From contig NC_020174.2 in NCBI RefSeq assembly GCF_000224145.3, forward strand, positions 2,577,924 through 2,641,923: DNA of 64,000 nt, given 5' to 3'. Below the pieces are notes generated by a model that saw nothing but the letters and a program-made list of their open reading frames with translations, was not told the DNA's origin and searched no databases. Positions within the stretch are counted from its first letter, which is position 1, and every line of letters begins with the position of its first letter. The stretch comes from Ciona intestinalis. Lineage: Eukaryota; Chordata; Ascidiacea; Phlebobranchia; Cionidae. The translations under genes were made by a program, and so were the position numbers. This document shows positions 34,561 through 44,121 of the stretch, piece by piece.

Positions 34561-35239
34561 CGTATAATATCACAAAAATAAAAAAGAATAGAACGCGCAT
34601 CACTAATTACACACTCTCTTTCGCGGGTCGTTCCCGTATACTATTGCAGTCAGTGAAATTCAGGGCGTTTAGTTTGTCTTCGTTTTTTTTACTTTAACTT
34701 AAATTTATAGGCAGAAATAAACATTTCTAAGAATATATATATTTCTAACAAACCGTTTGTTTGAAAGTTTTTAATTAAATTTATTAAATAATTGAATTCC
34801 TCAAATAAGCGATAAACTAAAGCGCTAACCTACCTCCCTAAAAAACTAAACTAGCATAATAAACTGGAAAAGTTGGTGTCGATTTTGAAATAAACAGCTA
34901 AACCTTCCTAAAACCAATGTACGGCTATCTTTTACAATGGAGACCAAGCGAAATGAAGACGGAGTTCGCGGCCACATGAACGGAAAAAAGAATGTATCAC
35001 GGTTTTGAGCAGTTGCGCGTTCTACCCTTTTTATTTATGTGTACAATACACACAGTTTTCCCATATAAATAGCAACATAACTGCATTGTTTTTACAATAA
35101 ATGCAATATTTTATGATTTTCCTTTCGTAATTCCCAATTGAATATTGAATCTTAAAATACACCAATTTTTGTCAAGCCTCTTCTCAAATTTTATTAATTT
35201 TGTACCAGAAATCGCCAATTTTTATTACAGAAGTTGAGA

Positions 35240-35625
35240 ATATTAAACGCCTAAAAATTTCCAAAGCCTTTTGTGTTGAAGAAGAAGTCCCTCGAAGAAG
35301 AATTTCCTTCTTTCAAGAACTCTGAAACATTTTCGCAGATAATAGCGAAACCTTTTGTCTCTAAGAAGAAGTCCCTTCATATCTGTGTCGATGTTTATTA
35401 CAGAAAATCTAAAACATTTTTGCATATATTGCTAAACACTTTATCAGCATTTTCTTCTTTCAAGAACTCTGACACGTTTTCGCAGATATTGCCAAAACTT
35501 TTGTCTTTAATAAAAAATCCGTTTTTCTAAGAACTCTGACAAGTTTTCGCAGATATTACCAAAACTTTTGTATCTAAGAAGATGTATTTTTTTTAGGAAC
35601 TCTGAAACGTTTTTGTAGACAATAT
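35240..35625. repeat. Diverged tandem units of about 70 bp
   Basis: At least four units share TTCAAGAACTCTGAAACG, TTTTCGCAGATA and CCTTTTGTCT..AAGAAG. Related units recur near 34110-34200, 38290-38430, 40830-40870, 41940-42010 and 42160-42350, always near peptide-gene upstream DNA. Confidence 0.75.
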
Positions 35626-35973
35626 CTTTGGCAGGAAATACGCTTTCCTGTATTGAAACTGCCGTCTCTGATCGAAGGGTTGTTTTGTACAGTCACATGA
35701 GTTATAATATTCAACGTTCTTGTTGTTTGAATGCATATTATTTAAAACCACAATACCCAAACTCTTATTGATATATATACACCATAATCTCTGTTGTTAA
35801 ACGATAAAAATGTTTATTCTTTTTTGATAATGTTCTATTTTAAATCTAATGAGTTTTTTTCCACTCGTAGACATGTTTTGGAAGCAGCGAATTAGAGAGT
35901 AAAAATATCAAACAAGTGTATATTGATCATAGTTTATTGAAACCAGCGAACTGAATTTATTACATCTGTTGGT

Positions 35974-36838
35974 TTATTCAAAATCTTCATCTGAGTTAAG
36001 AATTTCACTCAGATCTTCAACTGAAACGGAACACACATTATATTAAGTTGCTGGAGTAAGCTAAATGTAATGAATGAGTGTAACTTACTTTATCCTCACG
36101 TGGCAGGAAAATGGCAGTCGTTAAACACAGGTGTTATGTTTCATACACCTCGTGCCTGCTTACGAATTATACGTTACTCTGTAGGTGATTATTTTTAATG
36201 GGATTTTTTTATGTATGGCTGATAATTTGGACAACCCATCAGTGACCACTGGGTTGGAGCAATTACCGTTAATTATCTTGCTCAAGGACACATATGACCA
36301 CAATGGTAGCAGCGACGAGCCTATATAGCCTCCGCAACTCTAAAAGATCGTTTTGTATTGTTCAAAACACGATCAGGAAATATGGTATTTAGGTGCTAAA
36401 AATATGGTACAATCTTACCCTACCCATCATTACTATATAAATATATGCTTTTATAGCCTGGAGGTTACGGTATCAAAGCTCGATGGTGCTACCGCTGTTG
36501 ACGTATTCTTGGATAACACCTTTAACGACAATTGACCCAACCTATTATATAGTCGTTAATTGTGGTTGTTATAATTTTCAGCCATATTCGAATAGATAAA
36601 TAAACCAATATGTTTACTATATATAGTATGTAATCATCTTGACGTAATCCTTGTAGTTAATCTTACCAACAAAACTATTTAAATTTTAGCGCTTACGGGT
36701 TTCTGTGTCCATTTGGTTCCATCTTGTCCATCGTCGACGTGCGGGAGGACCAGGGTGAACTTGAACGGAGTCCGCCTTCGTTTCGGTGAGGACGAGGAGT
36801 CCGATGACAAGCAAGAGTAGAAATGCTGACTTATTCAT
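35974..36838 (-). CDS. Small secreted peptide precursor, copy 2 (AMP-like)
   Basis: Exons 36838-36697 and 36020-35974 (189 nt, 62 aa). The signal peptide differs from copy 1 at one residue (MNKSAF for MNKSAL). The mature core is more basic: DSVQVHPGPPARRRWTRWNQ, then MDTETLEDL and an acidic tail (SEILNSDEDFE). The motif W..WNQM is shared with the other copies. Intron position, phase and the GTAAGC donor are as in copy 1. The intron carries a minus-oriented SINE (36068-36320) absent from copy 1 and a MITE 3' half (36320-36437) that is also present in copy 1. The stop overlaps AATAAA. Proposed role: host-defence peptide, by architecture only. Confidence 0.82.
36068..36320 (-). mobile_element. 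tRNA-derived SINE in peptide copy 2 intron
   Basis: GTAACTTACTTTATCCTCACG to GGACACATATGACCACAATG with the head partly lost. Absent at the same place in copy 1. Confidence 0.85.
36320..36437 (+). mobile_element. TATAGTAGGG MITE half in peptide copy 2 intron
   Basis: Right half, GTATTGTTCAAAACACGATC to ATCTTACCCTACCCATC. Counterpart of 33495-33607. Confidence 0.75.
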
Positions 36839-37190
36839 CTGCAGAAACAAATATTAGTCAAAAAACTCAAGTAAAACCAACCAACCACTCACTTTGTTGA
36901 CTTCTGAATGAAGAGATGATTCCTACCAAAACTCGCCGCTTTTTGTTACAAACGTTCCCAGCATTTTTCAAAAATTTATAACGTATTCGCAGATAATATT
37001 ATGGCAGGAAATGTGCTTTCCTGTATTGTCACTGCCGTCTGTTATCGAATGGTTGTTTTACACAGTCACATCTGTTATAATATTCAACATTCTTGTTCTT
37101 TGGATGAATAACATTTTAAACCACAATACCCAAACCCTTAATGGTATAAATACACCAAAATCCCCAGAGCCGTGGCGCAGTTGGTTAACT

Positions 37191-37566
37191 TGTCAGTTCC
37201 CGTTTTATAACGGTTGTCATCGACCTCACCGTCAATGACGCACGTGTTTTTACTGTTCTGGCAATGATACGATTTTATTCCAACGTTTTCGACATTCTAT
37301 TAAGGTCGCCTGCATTAAGGTAAATGGATTTAGCATGATGAAGACGACTTCGAAACATTGGAATAAAATCGTATCATTGCCAGAACAGTTTTATTAAAAA
37401 GTTGACATATAGACATCGTTTGTTCAGTTGTCATATGGAGCTTCAGAAACAGTAAAATATAAAAACCCTTGCGTCATTGACGGTGATGTCGACGACAACC
37501 GTTATAAAAGGGTGCCTTGTTGCATGCGTTGGTAAAATTAATTAGGAACGTACCTGGGAACTGACA
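37191..37566. mobile_element. Foldback element with long imperfect inverted repeats
   Basis: Starts TGTCAGTTCCC and ends GGGAACTGACA. Further matching arms are TTTTATAACGGTTGTC, CACCGTCAATGACG and CTGTTCTGGCAATGATAC, each with its reverse complement in the right half. It interrupts a SINE head (GGCGCAGTTGGTTAACT just to the left). No coding capacity and no obvious target duplication. Confidence 0.8.
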
Positions 37567-37782
37567 TACGGGAGGGGCAGATATTTTGTATTTTATTAGT
37601 TTTATGTTTTGTTCTTTACGTGAGTACATATATGTATATAGTTGTGTACCATTTAATTAATAAATAAATGCTTGTGCAGTTTTAATATGTGTTGTGATGT
37701 CATAAACTATTATTATTTCGTTCAGCTCAAAACAATGTAAACGTGGCGATACATTAGTTTCACAGGCTTATTGCACTGGAGG

Positions 37783-38168
37783 CACTGGGGGTGTCGCGGA
37801 AGTCTGGTTCCCACTGGCTACTGCGCATGCGTAGACACGGTACATTTTTATGTAGGTTTTGTCACACTTTTTCATTGTTGATGACGTGTTATTGGTAGTG
37901 GTCACTGGTTATACGTCATAATGTATAATTTAAGTTAAAATCACCGCCTACTAGAGATATATCTCTCTCTGGTAGGCCGTGGTAAAAATACAGCACACAT
38001 TTCTATTAAAAAGATAAATCCTTAAACATAAACTTACGAAGTATGTCGCATCTAACAACTGTTATTTTTAGTCGGAAACAGAGTTTTAAATTCCTTATAA
38101 AATAAGCTATACGTAGCCTATGGGAACCAGTTTTCTAGGGGAACCAGATTTCTGCGACAGGGGCACTG
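37783..38168. mobile_element. Palindromic MITE-like element, about 386 bp
   Basis: The left end CACTGGGGGTGTCGCGGAAG matches the reverse complement of the right end (CAGTGCCCCTGTCGCAGAAA), followed on both sides by TCTGGTTCCC. An inner hairpin GCCTAC..GTAGGC surrounds a GATATATCTCTCTC core. No clean target duplication is visible. Confidence 0.65.
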
Positions 38169-38750
38169 GTGTACTGCGGTATTTAAAAGGGTCCCAGTTT
38201 CCTCATAGCAATAGCAACACAAAATATTATTTTACAATGAATTCTTAACATTAAATATTTACAGAAGTTGGATATATTAAACGCCTAAAAATCACCGATA
38301 CTCCTTGTCTTTAATAAGAAGTCCCTTCATATTTGTGTTGATTTTTATTATAGAAACTCTAAAACATTTTCGCAGATATTGCTAAACATTTTGTCTCTGA
38401 AAATAAAACCCTGAAACGTTTTTGCAGAAAATATTGGGAGGAAATATGCTTTCCTGTATTGAGACACCGTCTGTGGTCGAATGGTTGTTTTTTACAGTCA
38501 CATGAGTTATAATATCCAACATTCTTATTGTTTAAAAGCATCACGTTTTATTGATATATATATACCAACACCATAATCTCCAGTGACGTCGCATAAATAT
38601 CGATTCTAGACACAAGCATGTCTTTAACTTTTATTTGTAAAAAAGTGGTGTTTCCAACAAGAGGAGTTACAGTTTCAATAAAGGTATTATAAAGTTAATT
38701 TTTATTGTCATCTTATTGTTTGTTTGGGTTTAAAACTGTAACAAGAGCGC

Positions 38751-39350
38751 CATAGCACAGTTGGTTAGCGCGCCTGCCTCGAACCATCATAGGTAGGCCT
38801 AATGGGTTTTAGACTCATCGTTGCCACCATTGTGGGCGTATGTGTCCTTGGGCAAGACACTTAACGGGAATTGCTCCAACCCAGTGGTCACTAATGGGAT
38901 GTCAAATTATCATCCATAAATAAAAAGAAAAAAATTGACAAAAAAAAAACACATAAACAACCACAAAATAACATACTTGGTAATTCGTGAGCTGGCGCGA
39001 GGTGTATGAAACAGAACGACTGTCATTTTCCGGTGTCGTAATATATTCTTTTTGATACATTTTTACCGGGCGCTATTGCGCATGCGCACAACTCAAGAAG
39101 GTTACACTTGGTATGTTATTTGTAGCCTAGAAAAAGTTTATGCTAGTTATGTAATATTTTTTCCCGGAACTTTTTTCAGTCGGTACGTATTTATTAGAGC
39201 TCCTATTGTATTTGTTCCGAGCTGTTGCGCATGCGCAGTAGCGTCTCGCTGCATGCGCCATAGCGCCCGGTACAAATATATCAATTGAAACTAATATATC
39301 ACGACACCGGCTAGGATAAAGTAGGTTTCATTCAAAATAGGCAACTTAGC
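38751..39350 (+). mobile_element. tRNA-derived SINE split by a MITE
   Basis: Head at 38751 (GCGCCATAGCACAGTTGG), tail up to CATTTTCCGG; it resumes at 39311 after the MITE at 39034-39306. Confidence 0.88.
39034..39306. mobile_element. Palindromic MITE inserted in a SINE
   Basis: A 273-bp element whose ends TGTCGTAATATATTC and its complement extend into inverted repeats of about 57 bp containing ACCGGGCGCTAT and GCGCATGCGC. CCGG flanks both sides (39030-39033 and 39307-39310), and the SINE resumes with CTAGGATAAAGTAGG, so the insertion point is exact. Confidence 0.88.
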
Positions 39351-39854
39351 TAAGCATATCAGACTTAAAGCTCGGTAGTGCCACCACGCGGTTACTCAGT
39401 CATTTCTTTAAATTATTGATGGTCTAATAACCATAGTAGCCTAACTTAATATTCTGTGACGCTGCAGAATTATTCTTTTTTTTTAAATAACGTTTTACAT
39501 TTTTGTGACAGCCGCACACCACAGTGTAGCGGTTGACTAATCATTGAATACAAATTTTAAAGTTATGCTTTATCAAAATATAATTTCATGCATAAAGTTT
39601 GCGTATTGTGTTTCGTAACAATAATGTTACGTTAGATAACGGTGGTTTTGTCCGGGACGTTGTTTAACGGCCAATCGCGGGGCCTGGCTACTGTAATCTG
39701 TTATGAGCTACGCCGATTACAACTCAACTATAAAAAACATGTATTTTAACAAAAACTGCAATAAAAACATGGCCCACCTTTAATTTTAAGCAAAGTAGTC
39801 TGGCCGTGTCATATGCACTTTTAACACGTTAGATAAATAATTATCATTTCTGGG

Positions 39855-40005
39855 TTATCGCGCTTGCCTGTAACCAATAGGTAATAGATTCAAGGCCCGT
39901 CGCTGCTACCATTGTGGGCGTATATGTGTCCTTGAGCAAGACACTTAACGGCAATTGCTCCAACCCAGTGGTCAATAATGGGTTGTCTCAATTATCAGCC
40001 ATATA
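39855..40005 (+). mobile_element. SINE head and middle
   Basis: GTTATCGCGCTTGCCTGTAA to GGGTTGTCTCAATTATCAGC; tail absent. Confidence 0.75.
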
Positions 40006-40118
40006 TAAAATTTTTTCATTAATTTATTTAAATTTAACAAATATATCGATTGCTTAAAAACACATAGACGTGTATATGCATGTTGGTTTATTGATATCGA
40101 CAGCAAGTATTTTGCACT

Positions 40119-40662
40119 TTAAATCGTCAAACTTTCATAACTTCGTGATGCACTAGTATCCTCAGCTTGATTAGCTAAAATGGTGTAAAATTTGTTATAA
40201 ATTATGACAGGAGCTATGGTTGAATTATGATAATCACAAAATACACAAATAAGTTGCGAATTTTGAGCATAATATTTCGTTGTTCCTTTCATTTTAATGT
40301 GCTATTACGAAACAAACAAATAGCTTAACGCACTAGATAAATAATTATCATTTCCTTGTGTTTTTTGGTTGTAGTTACGAATTACGTCGTAAATACAAAT
40401 TACAACATTCGTTTGCAAGTTATAACGAATATAAAAGTATAAAGATAATAATCAATGCTGATTTCACTTGACGTTTTTAATTCGATATTTGCCATACCAG
40501 TCACGCACTTGTAAACTGCATCATTCTTTAATGCTCACCTTCTTGCATTTGATTCCAAGGACGTGGTGTATTACGACGACGAGTAAGTGCAAAAGCATGT
40601 GTAGTTTCGGTGAGGACGAGGAGTCCGATGACAAGCAAGAGTAGAAGTGCCGACTTATTCAT
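40119..40662 (-). CDS. Small secreted peptide precursor, copy 3, divergent
   Basis: Exon 1, 40662-40539, has the same signal peptide (MNKSALLLLLVIGLLVL) and then a different core, FALTRRRNTPRPWNQMQE, with three consecutive Arg and the shared WNQM. The donor is GTGAGC. Exon 2 is inferred as 40174-40119 because TTTTAG there restores phase and gives a short tail with Asp/Glu (AEDTSASRSYESLTI) before a stop; total 180 nt, 59 aa. Unlike copies 1 and 2, this tail does not match theirs, so exon 2 is the weak part of the model. The 5' non-coding exon and its intron ending at the ATG are conserved. Probably a paralogue with a rapidly changed mature region. Confidence 0.65.
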
Positions 40663-40965
40663 CTGCAGAAACAAATATTAGTCGTACAACTCAAGTAAAA
40701 CCAACCAACCACTCACTTTGTTGACTTCTGAATGAAGAGATGATTCCTACCAAAACTCGCCGCTTTTTATTACAAATGTGGGATTTCTAAACACGTAAAA
40801 ACATCTGGTGCCTCCTGATTTACGAAAAAAAAATCCCTTCTTTTAAGAACTCAGAAACGTTTTCGCAGATAATATCTTTGGCAGGAAATATGCTTTCCTG
40901 TATTGAGACGGCCGTATGTGATGGAAAAAAAACTCATAATGGTATAATTACACCAAAATCCCCTT

Positions 40966-41048
40966 GCGCCGTGTGGGGCAAATGGTTAGTCCGCTTGCCT
41001 ATAACCAAGAGGATACAGATTCAAGTCGAGTCGCTGCCACCATTGTCT
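40966..41048 (+). mobile_element. SINE head fragment
   Basis: TTGCGCCGTGTGGGGCAAAT to TCGCTGCCACCATTGTC. Very like 34381 onward, consistent with segmental duplication of cluster DNA. Confidence 0.7.
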
Positions 41049-41130
41049 TTCATGTGAATCATGCTTTCTTAAAATTGAGACTGCCGTCTATGATTGAAGG
41101 GTTGTTTTGTACAGTCACATAAGTTCTAGT

Positions 41131-41328
41131 AGGGTGGCGGAAGATTAAACACCTTTTTATTCTATTTTCTCCTCCCAATTAGTAGTAAACAAAGAACATT
41201 TAAAAAGTTATAAAATCGTATCCTTATACAATCCTTATAGACCATTGCTAATTGTTCTAAACACTATCAGGATATTTGGGTATTATGTGCTAAAGGTGTC
41301 CCATCTTACCTTACCCTGTACTATATCA
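41131..41328 (+). mobile_element. TATAGTAGGG MITE copy
   Basis: Full-length; TAGTAGGGTGGCGGAAGATT to CTTACCCTGTACTATAT. Upstream of peptide copy 3. Confidence 0.85.
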
Positions 41329-42349
41329 TATTCAACATTCTTATCGTTTAAATGCATAACATTTTACTTAAACTCCTATTGGTATCTAGATGTATGTACC
41401 AGCATATGTACTGCGTATGCAATGTGTGTCAAAAGTAGAACGTGTGCTGTTTTATGCAGCTTTTAGATAACACAAGACGATTTCGTTATAATCTTCAACG
41501 CAGTGTAATGGAGACACGCGTGTTCTAAACAAAAATTTAAATCATTTTTGTAACGTTTGAGAGCTTGTGCTTTAGCGTGGACCCAAAAACGCTGCAAAGA
41601 AACATGTCTCTAATTTTCATTTGTAAAAATGTGGTGTTTCCAAAAGATGAGTTGCGGCGGAAAGGAATGTACCAAAATAAATTTGCATTGCCTTCCCCCG
41701 CCTTACTGCATATTATTAATTTCTTCACGTTTTTTTCCACTCTGCCGTGAGACTTTGTCTCTGTATTATTGCTGCAGCAACTTTCTCATAGGAATTGCGA
41801 CATAATAATATATTTTTACAAAAAAGCTTAGTTTAAAATATTTCATGAGTTTCTTTCGCAATTTTGAATTAAATGCTGAATCTTAAAATTCCCTCATTTT
41901 TGCCATATAAGTCTTTGACGCCCCAATTTCGTTATTTTCCGGAGTCCTTTAACTTACGAAGAAGAAGACCCTTCTTTAAAGAACTCTGAAACGTTTTCTT
42001 AGATAATATATAAAAACATGTCATTAATTTCTATTTGTTAAACGTGGTGTTTCCAACAAAAATTTCATTTCTTAATTTTTTTTATTAGTTTTGTAACCAG
42101 AAGGCGGTTTTTATTACAGAGCTTGTGGGTATTAAACGTCTAAAAATGTCTGAATGGAGGTATTAAACGTTAAGAACCATAAAACGTTTTCGCAGAAATT
42201 ACCGAACCTTTTGTCTGTAAGGAGAAGTCCCGTCATATAACGAAGAAGAATCCCCTTCTTTCAAGAACTGTGAAACCTTTTTTCAGATATTAAAAAATCC
42301 TTTTGTCTTTAAGAAGAGGTCCTTTCTTCGAAGAACTCTGAAACGTTTT

Positions 42350-42780
42350 CTGGCAGGAAAAAATGTTTCTTTCTGCGTTTTGCTGTGGTGTTTTCTGCAC
42401 TGTTTCTGGTTTTGCTTCCTTTGTTAATTACTTTTGTGTTTGGTTGATACGTCTCGCGCTAAACCACCTTAATTTGAGCATGATTGATCTTGGTAGCGCG
42501 AGTGTGCCTTTTTCTCCTGCTTCCTACATCCGAGCATTGTGTACGATCTGCAGTTCTCGTTGTGGGTATGGTTTAGGAACGTTGTGTTGGTGTATTGAAT
42601 TACCGTGTTTAGAACGTTGGTATATTTGATAGTCGTGGTCAAAACGTTGGTATTTGATCATTATCCGTACCGTTCTAATCGTTTTATTATATATGTGTTT
42701 GTCATTAAACTGTTAAGAAATCCTACATCAGTCTGGTCAGTCGCGGTAGGTCGTTAGAGCAGCGTCTTGGACCACACTTT
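42350..42780 (+). repeat. Unclassified interspersed repeat, first copy
   Basis: Shares CTACATCAGTCTGGTCA, a GGTAGG..GTTA..GCAG stretch and GGACCAC with an opposite-oriented copy at about 54993-55330. An ATTAAA signal precedes the shared end. The 88-residue open frame inside it has no recognisable domain and I do not call it a gene. Confidence 0.45.
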
Positions 42781-42904
42781 ACGTAACATACGCTTTCCTG
42801 TATTCAGACTGCCGTCTGTGATTGAATGGTTGTTTTACAGCCATTGTTTAAATGCATAATATTTAAAACCCCAATACTTAAACTTTTATTGGTATATACA
42901 CAAT

Positions 42905-43100
42905 AATCTCCGGTGACGCGGTACAACCTAGAGAATATAGATTCAAGACAGCACCTCGCTGCTACTATTGTGGGCGGATAAATGTTCTTGGGGAAGACAT
43001 TGTCACTTATCGGTTTTCTAAATTGTCAGTCATACAATATGTATCATATATATATAACAAAATAACAATTACCCACTAAGTAACATACTTGGTAACTCGT
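42905..43100 (+). mobile_element. SINE, degenerate
   Basis: GGTGACGCGGTACAACC, TAGATTCAAGACAGCACCTC and TAACATACTTGGTAACTCG can be followed; the rest is worn. Confidence 0.6.
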
Positions 43101-43752
43101 AAAATATATAGGTTTTATAGTGTGACGCAAAGAAACTGCAAAAAAGCATATCTCTAACTCTTGTATTTCCAACAAGAGGAGTTACAGCTATATTTACTGT
43201 CGTACTGTTGTTTGTTGGGGTTTAAAACTGTAATAAGAGAAGCAATTAAGCAAATGATATATTAGACTTAACCGTCGATGCTGCCACCACGTGGTTACTA
43301 TATGATTGCTTCAAATTAGTAATGGTCTAACTAACCATAGTATATACCTAATACTTTGTGACGTACTTTTGCTGCAGAATTAATCGTTTTTAAAAAAAGG
43401 TTTACATGTTTGTGACAGCCGCACATCACAGCTTTGCGCTTTTCCTGTAACCGAATGATATAATAATGAGATTAAAACAATGCGACCCCAGTGTAACAAT
43501 GCCGAGGCTTTGCCTTGCTTTAAAATGTTTCTTGTCTTTGTATTCGCGCACATGTTTCTCGCTATATAAGGACATCAATATATAAATGATTAATATTCGG
43601 TGCAGACCGTTCGCCGTAGAATTAATTATTTTATTTAAAAATGCGCACAGTACAAAGACCTTTATGTAAAAACAAAATTGGGTAATCCCCTTATAAAACT
43701 CCCCCCAATTTCATTTTTTATTTATACCGCGTGAAAAAAGGTAGATATTTGT

Positions 43753-44047
43753 GTAGGCTGAGGCATATTTATATATACATATTTTTTTTATTTTTATTTA
43801 ATTCGCGGGCATTTTATAATGAATATACTTGACTCTCAGGCATAATTTGTTGAATATTTTTAACTCTCAGGCATACTTGGTTGTGTGTCTCACCCTCAGG
43901 CATACTCTGTTGTATTATGTGTGAGAGTTAAATAAAAATATACAATAATATATGCCTGAGAATTAAATATATTCTATAGAATTTGCATGAGAAATATATT
44001 TAACAAATATGAGTATTAAATATAAAAATAAACATGCCTCAGCTTAC
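43753..44047. mobile_element. Inverted-repeat element next to the DHPS start
   Basis: The ends GTAGGCTGAGGCAT and ATGCCTCAGCTTAC are near-perfect inverted repeats. Inside, ACTCTCAGGCATA occurs three times and TATGCCTGAGAATT once in reverse. It ends about 75 bp before the DHPS ATG, so it lies in or next to the promoter or 5' UTR. Confidence 0.75.
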
Positions 44048-44121
44048 ATGTTTTAGTATCTACCAAAACCTATAGATATTCTTTATAGTAAAAAGCAATT
44101 TAAAAAAAAAACGTTTTTGAA

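Larger units (their letters stand above)
34101..35973. other. Spacer between peptide copies 1 and 2
   Basis: Carries upstream DNA repeated in other parts of the cluster (GGCAGGAAATATGCTTTCC.. at about 34218 and 35630), a SINE head (34381-34560) and reiterated units containing AAGAACTCTGAAACGTTTTC (35240-35620). Then comes the 3' UTR of copy 2. No open gene is recognised. Confidence 0.6.
36839..40118. other. Spacer between peptide copies 2 and 3
   Basis: Holds the 5' non-coding exon of copy 2 (about 36890-36945) and duplicated upstream DNA (about 36990-37160). A 376-bp inverted-repeat element (37191-37566), a second palindromic element (37783-38168) and further upstream-like DNA (about 38260-38560) follow. 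Then a SINE split by a MITE (38751-39350), a region also found at 43.3 kb (39360-39540) and another SINE (39855-40005). No gene is supported. Confidence 0.6.
40663..44121. other. Duplicated spacer between the peptide cluster and DHPS
   Basis: Copy 3 upstream DNA, a SINE head (40966-41048), a MITE (41131-41328), repeated cluster-type sequence (41840-42350) and an unclassified repeat shared with 55 kb (about 42350-42780). After these come more upstream-like DNA without a peptide exon (42780-42900), a degenerate SINE (42905-43100), a copy of the 39.4 kb segment (43260-43440) and a palindromic element (43753-44047). No gene is recognised. Confidence 0.6.

Noticed and set aside
38751-38830. tRNA gene
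   Set aside because: The head resembles a tRNA with A and B boxes but lacks a full cloverleaf and continues into the SINE body.
42363-42629. 88-codon open frame with hydrophobic, Cys-rich sequence
   Set aside because: It looks like a possible secreted peptide, but lies within a repeat shared with 55 kb, has no splice partners and the frame is not kept in the other copy.
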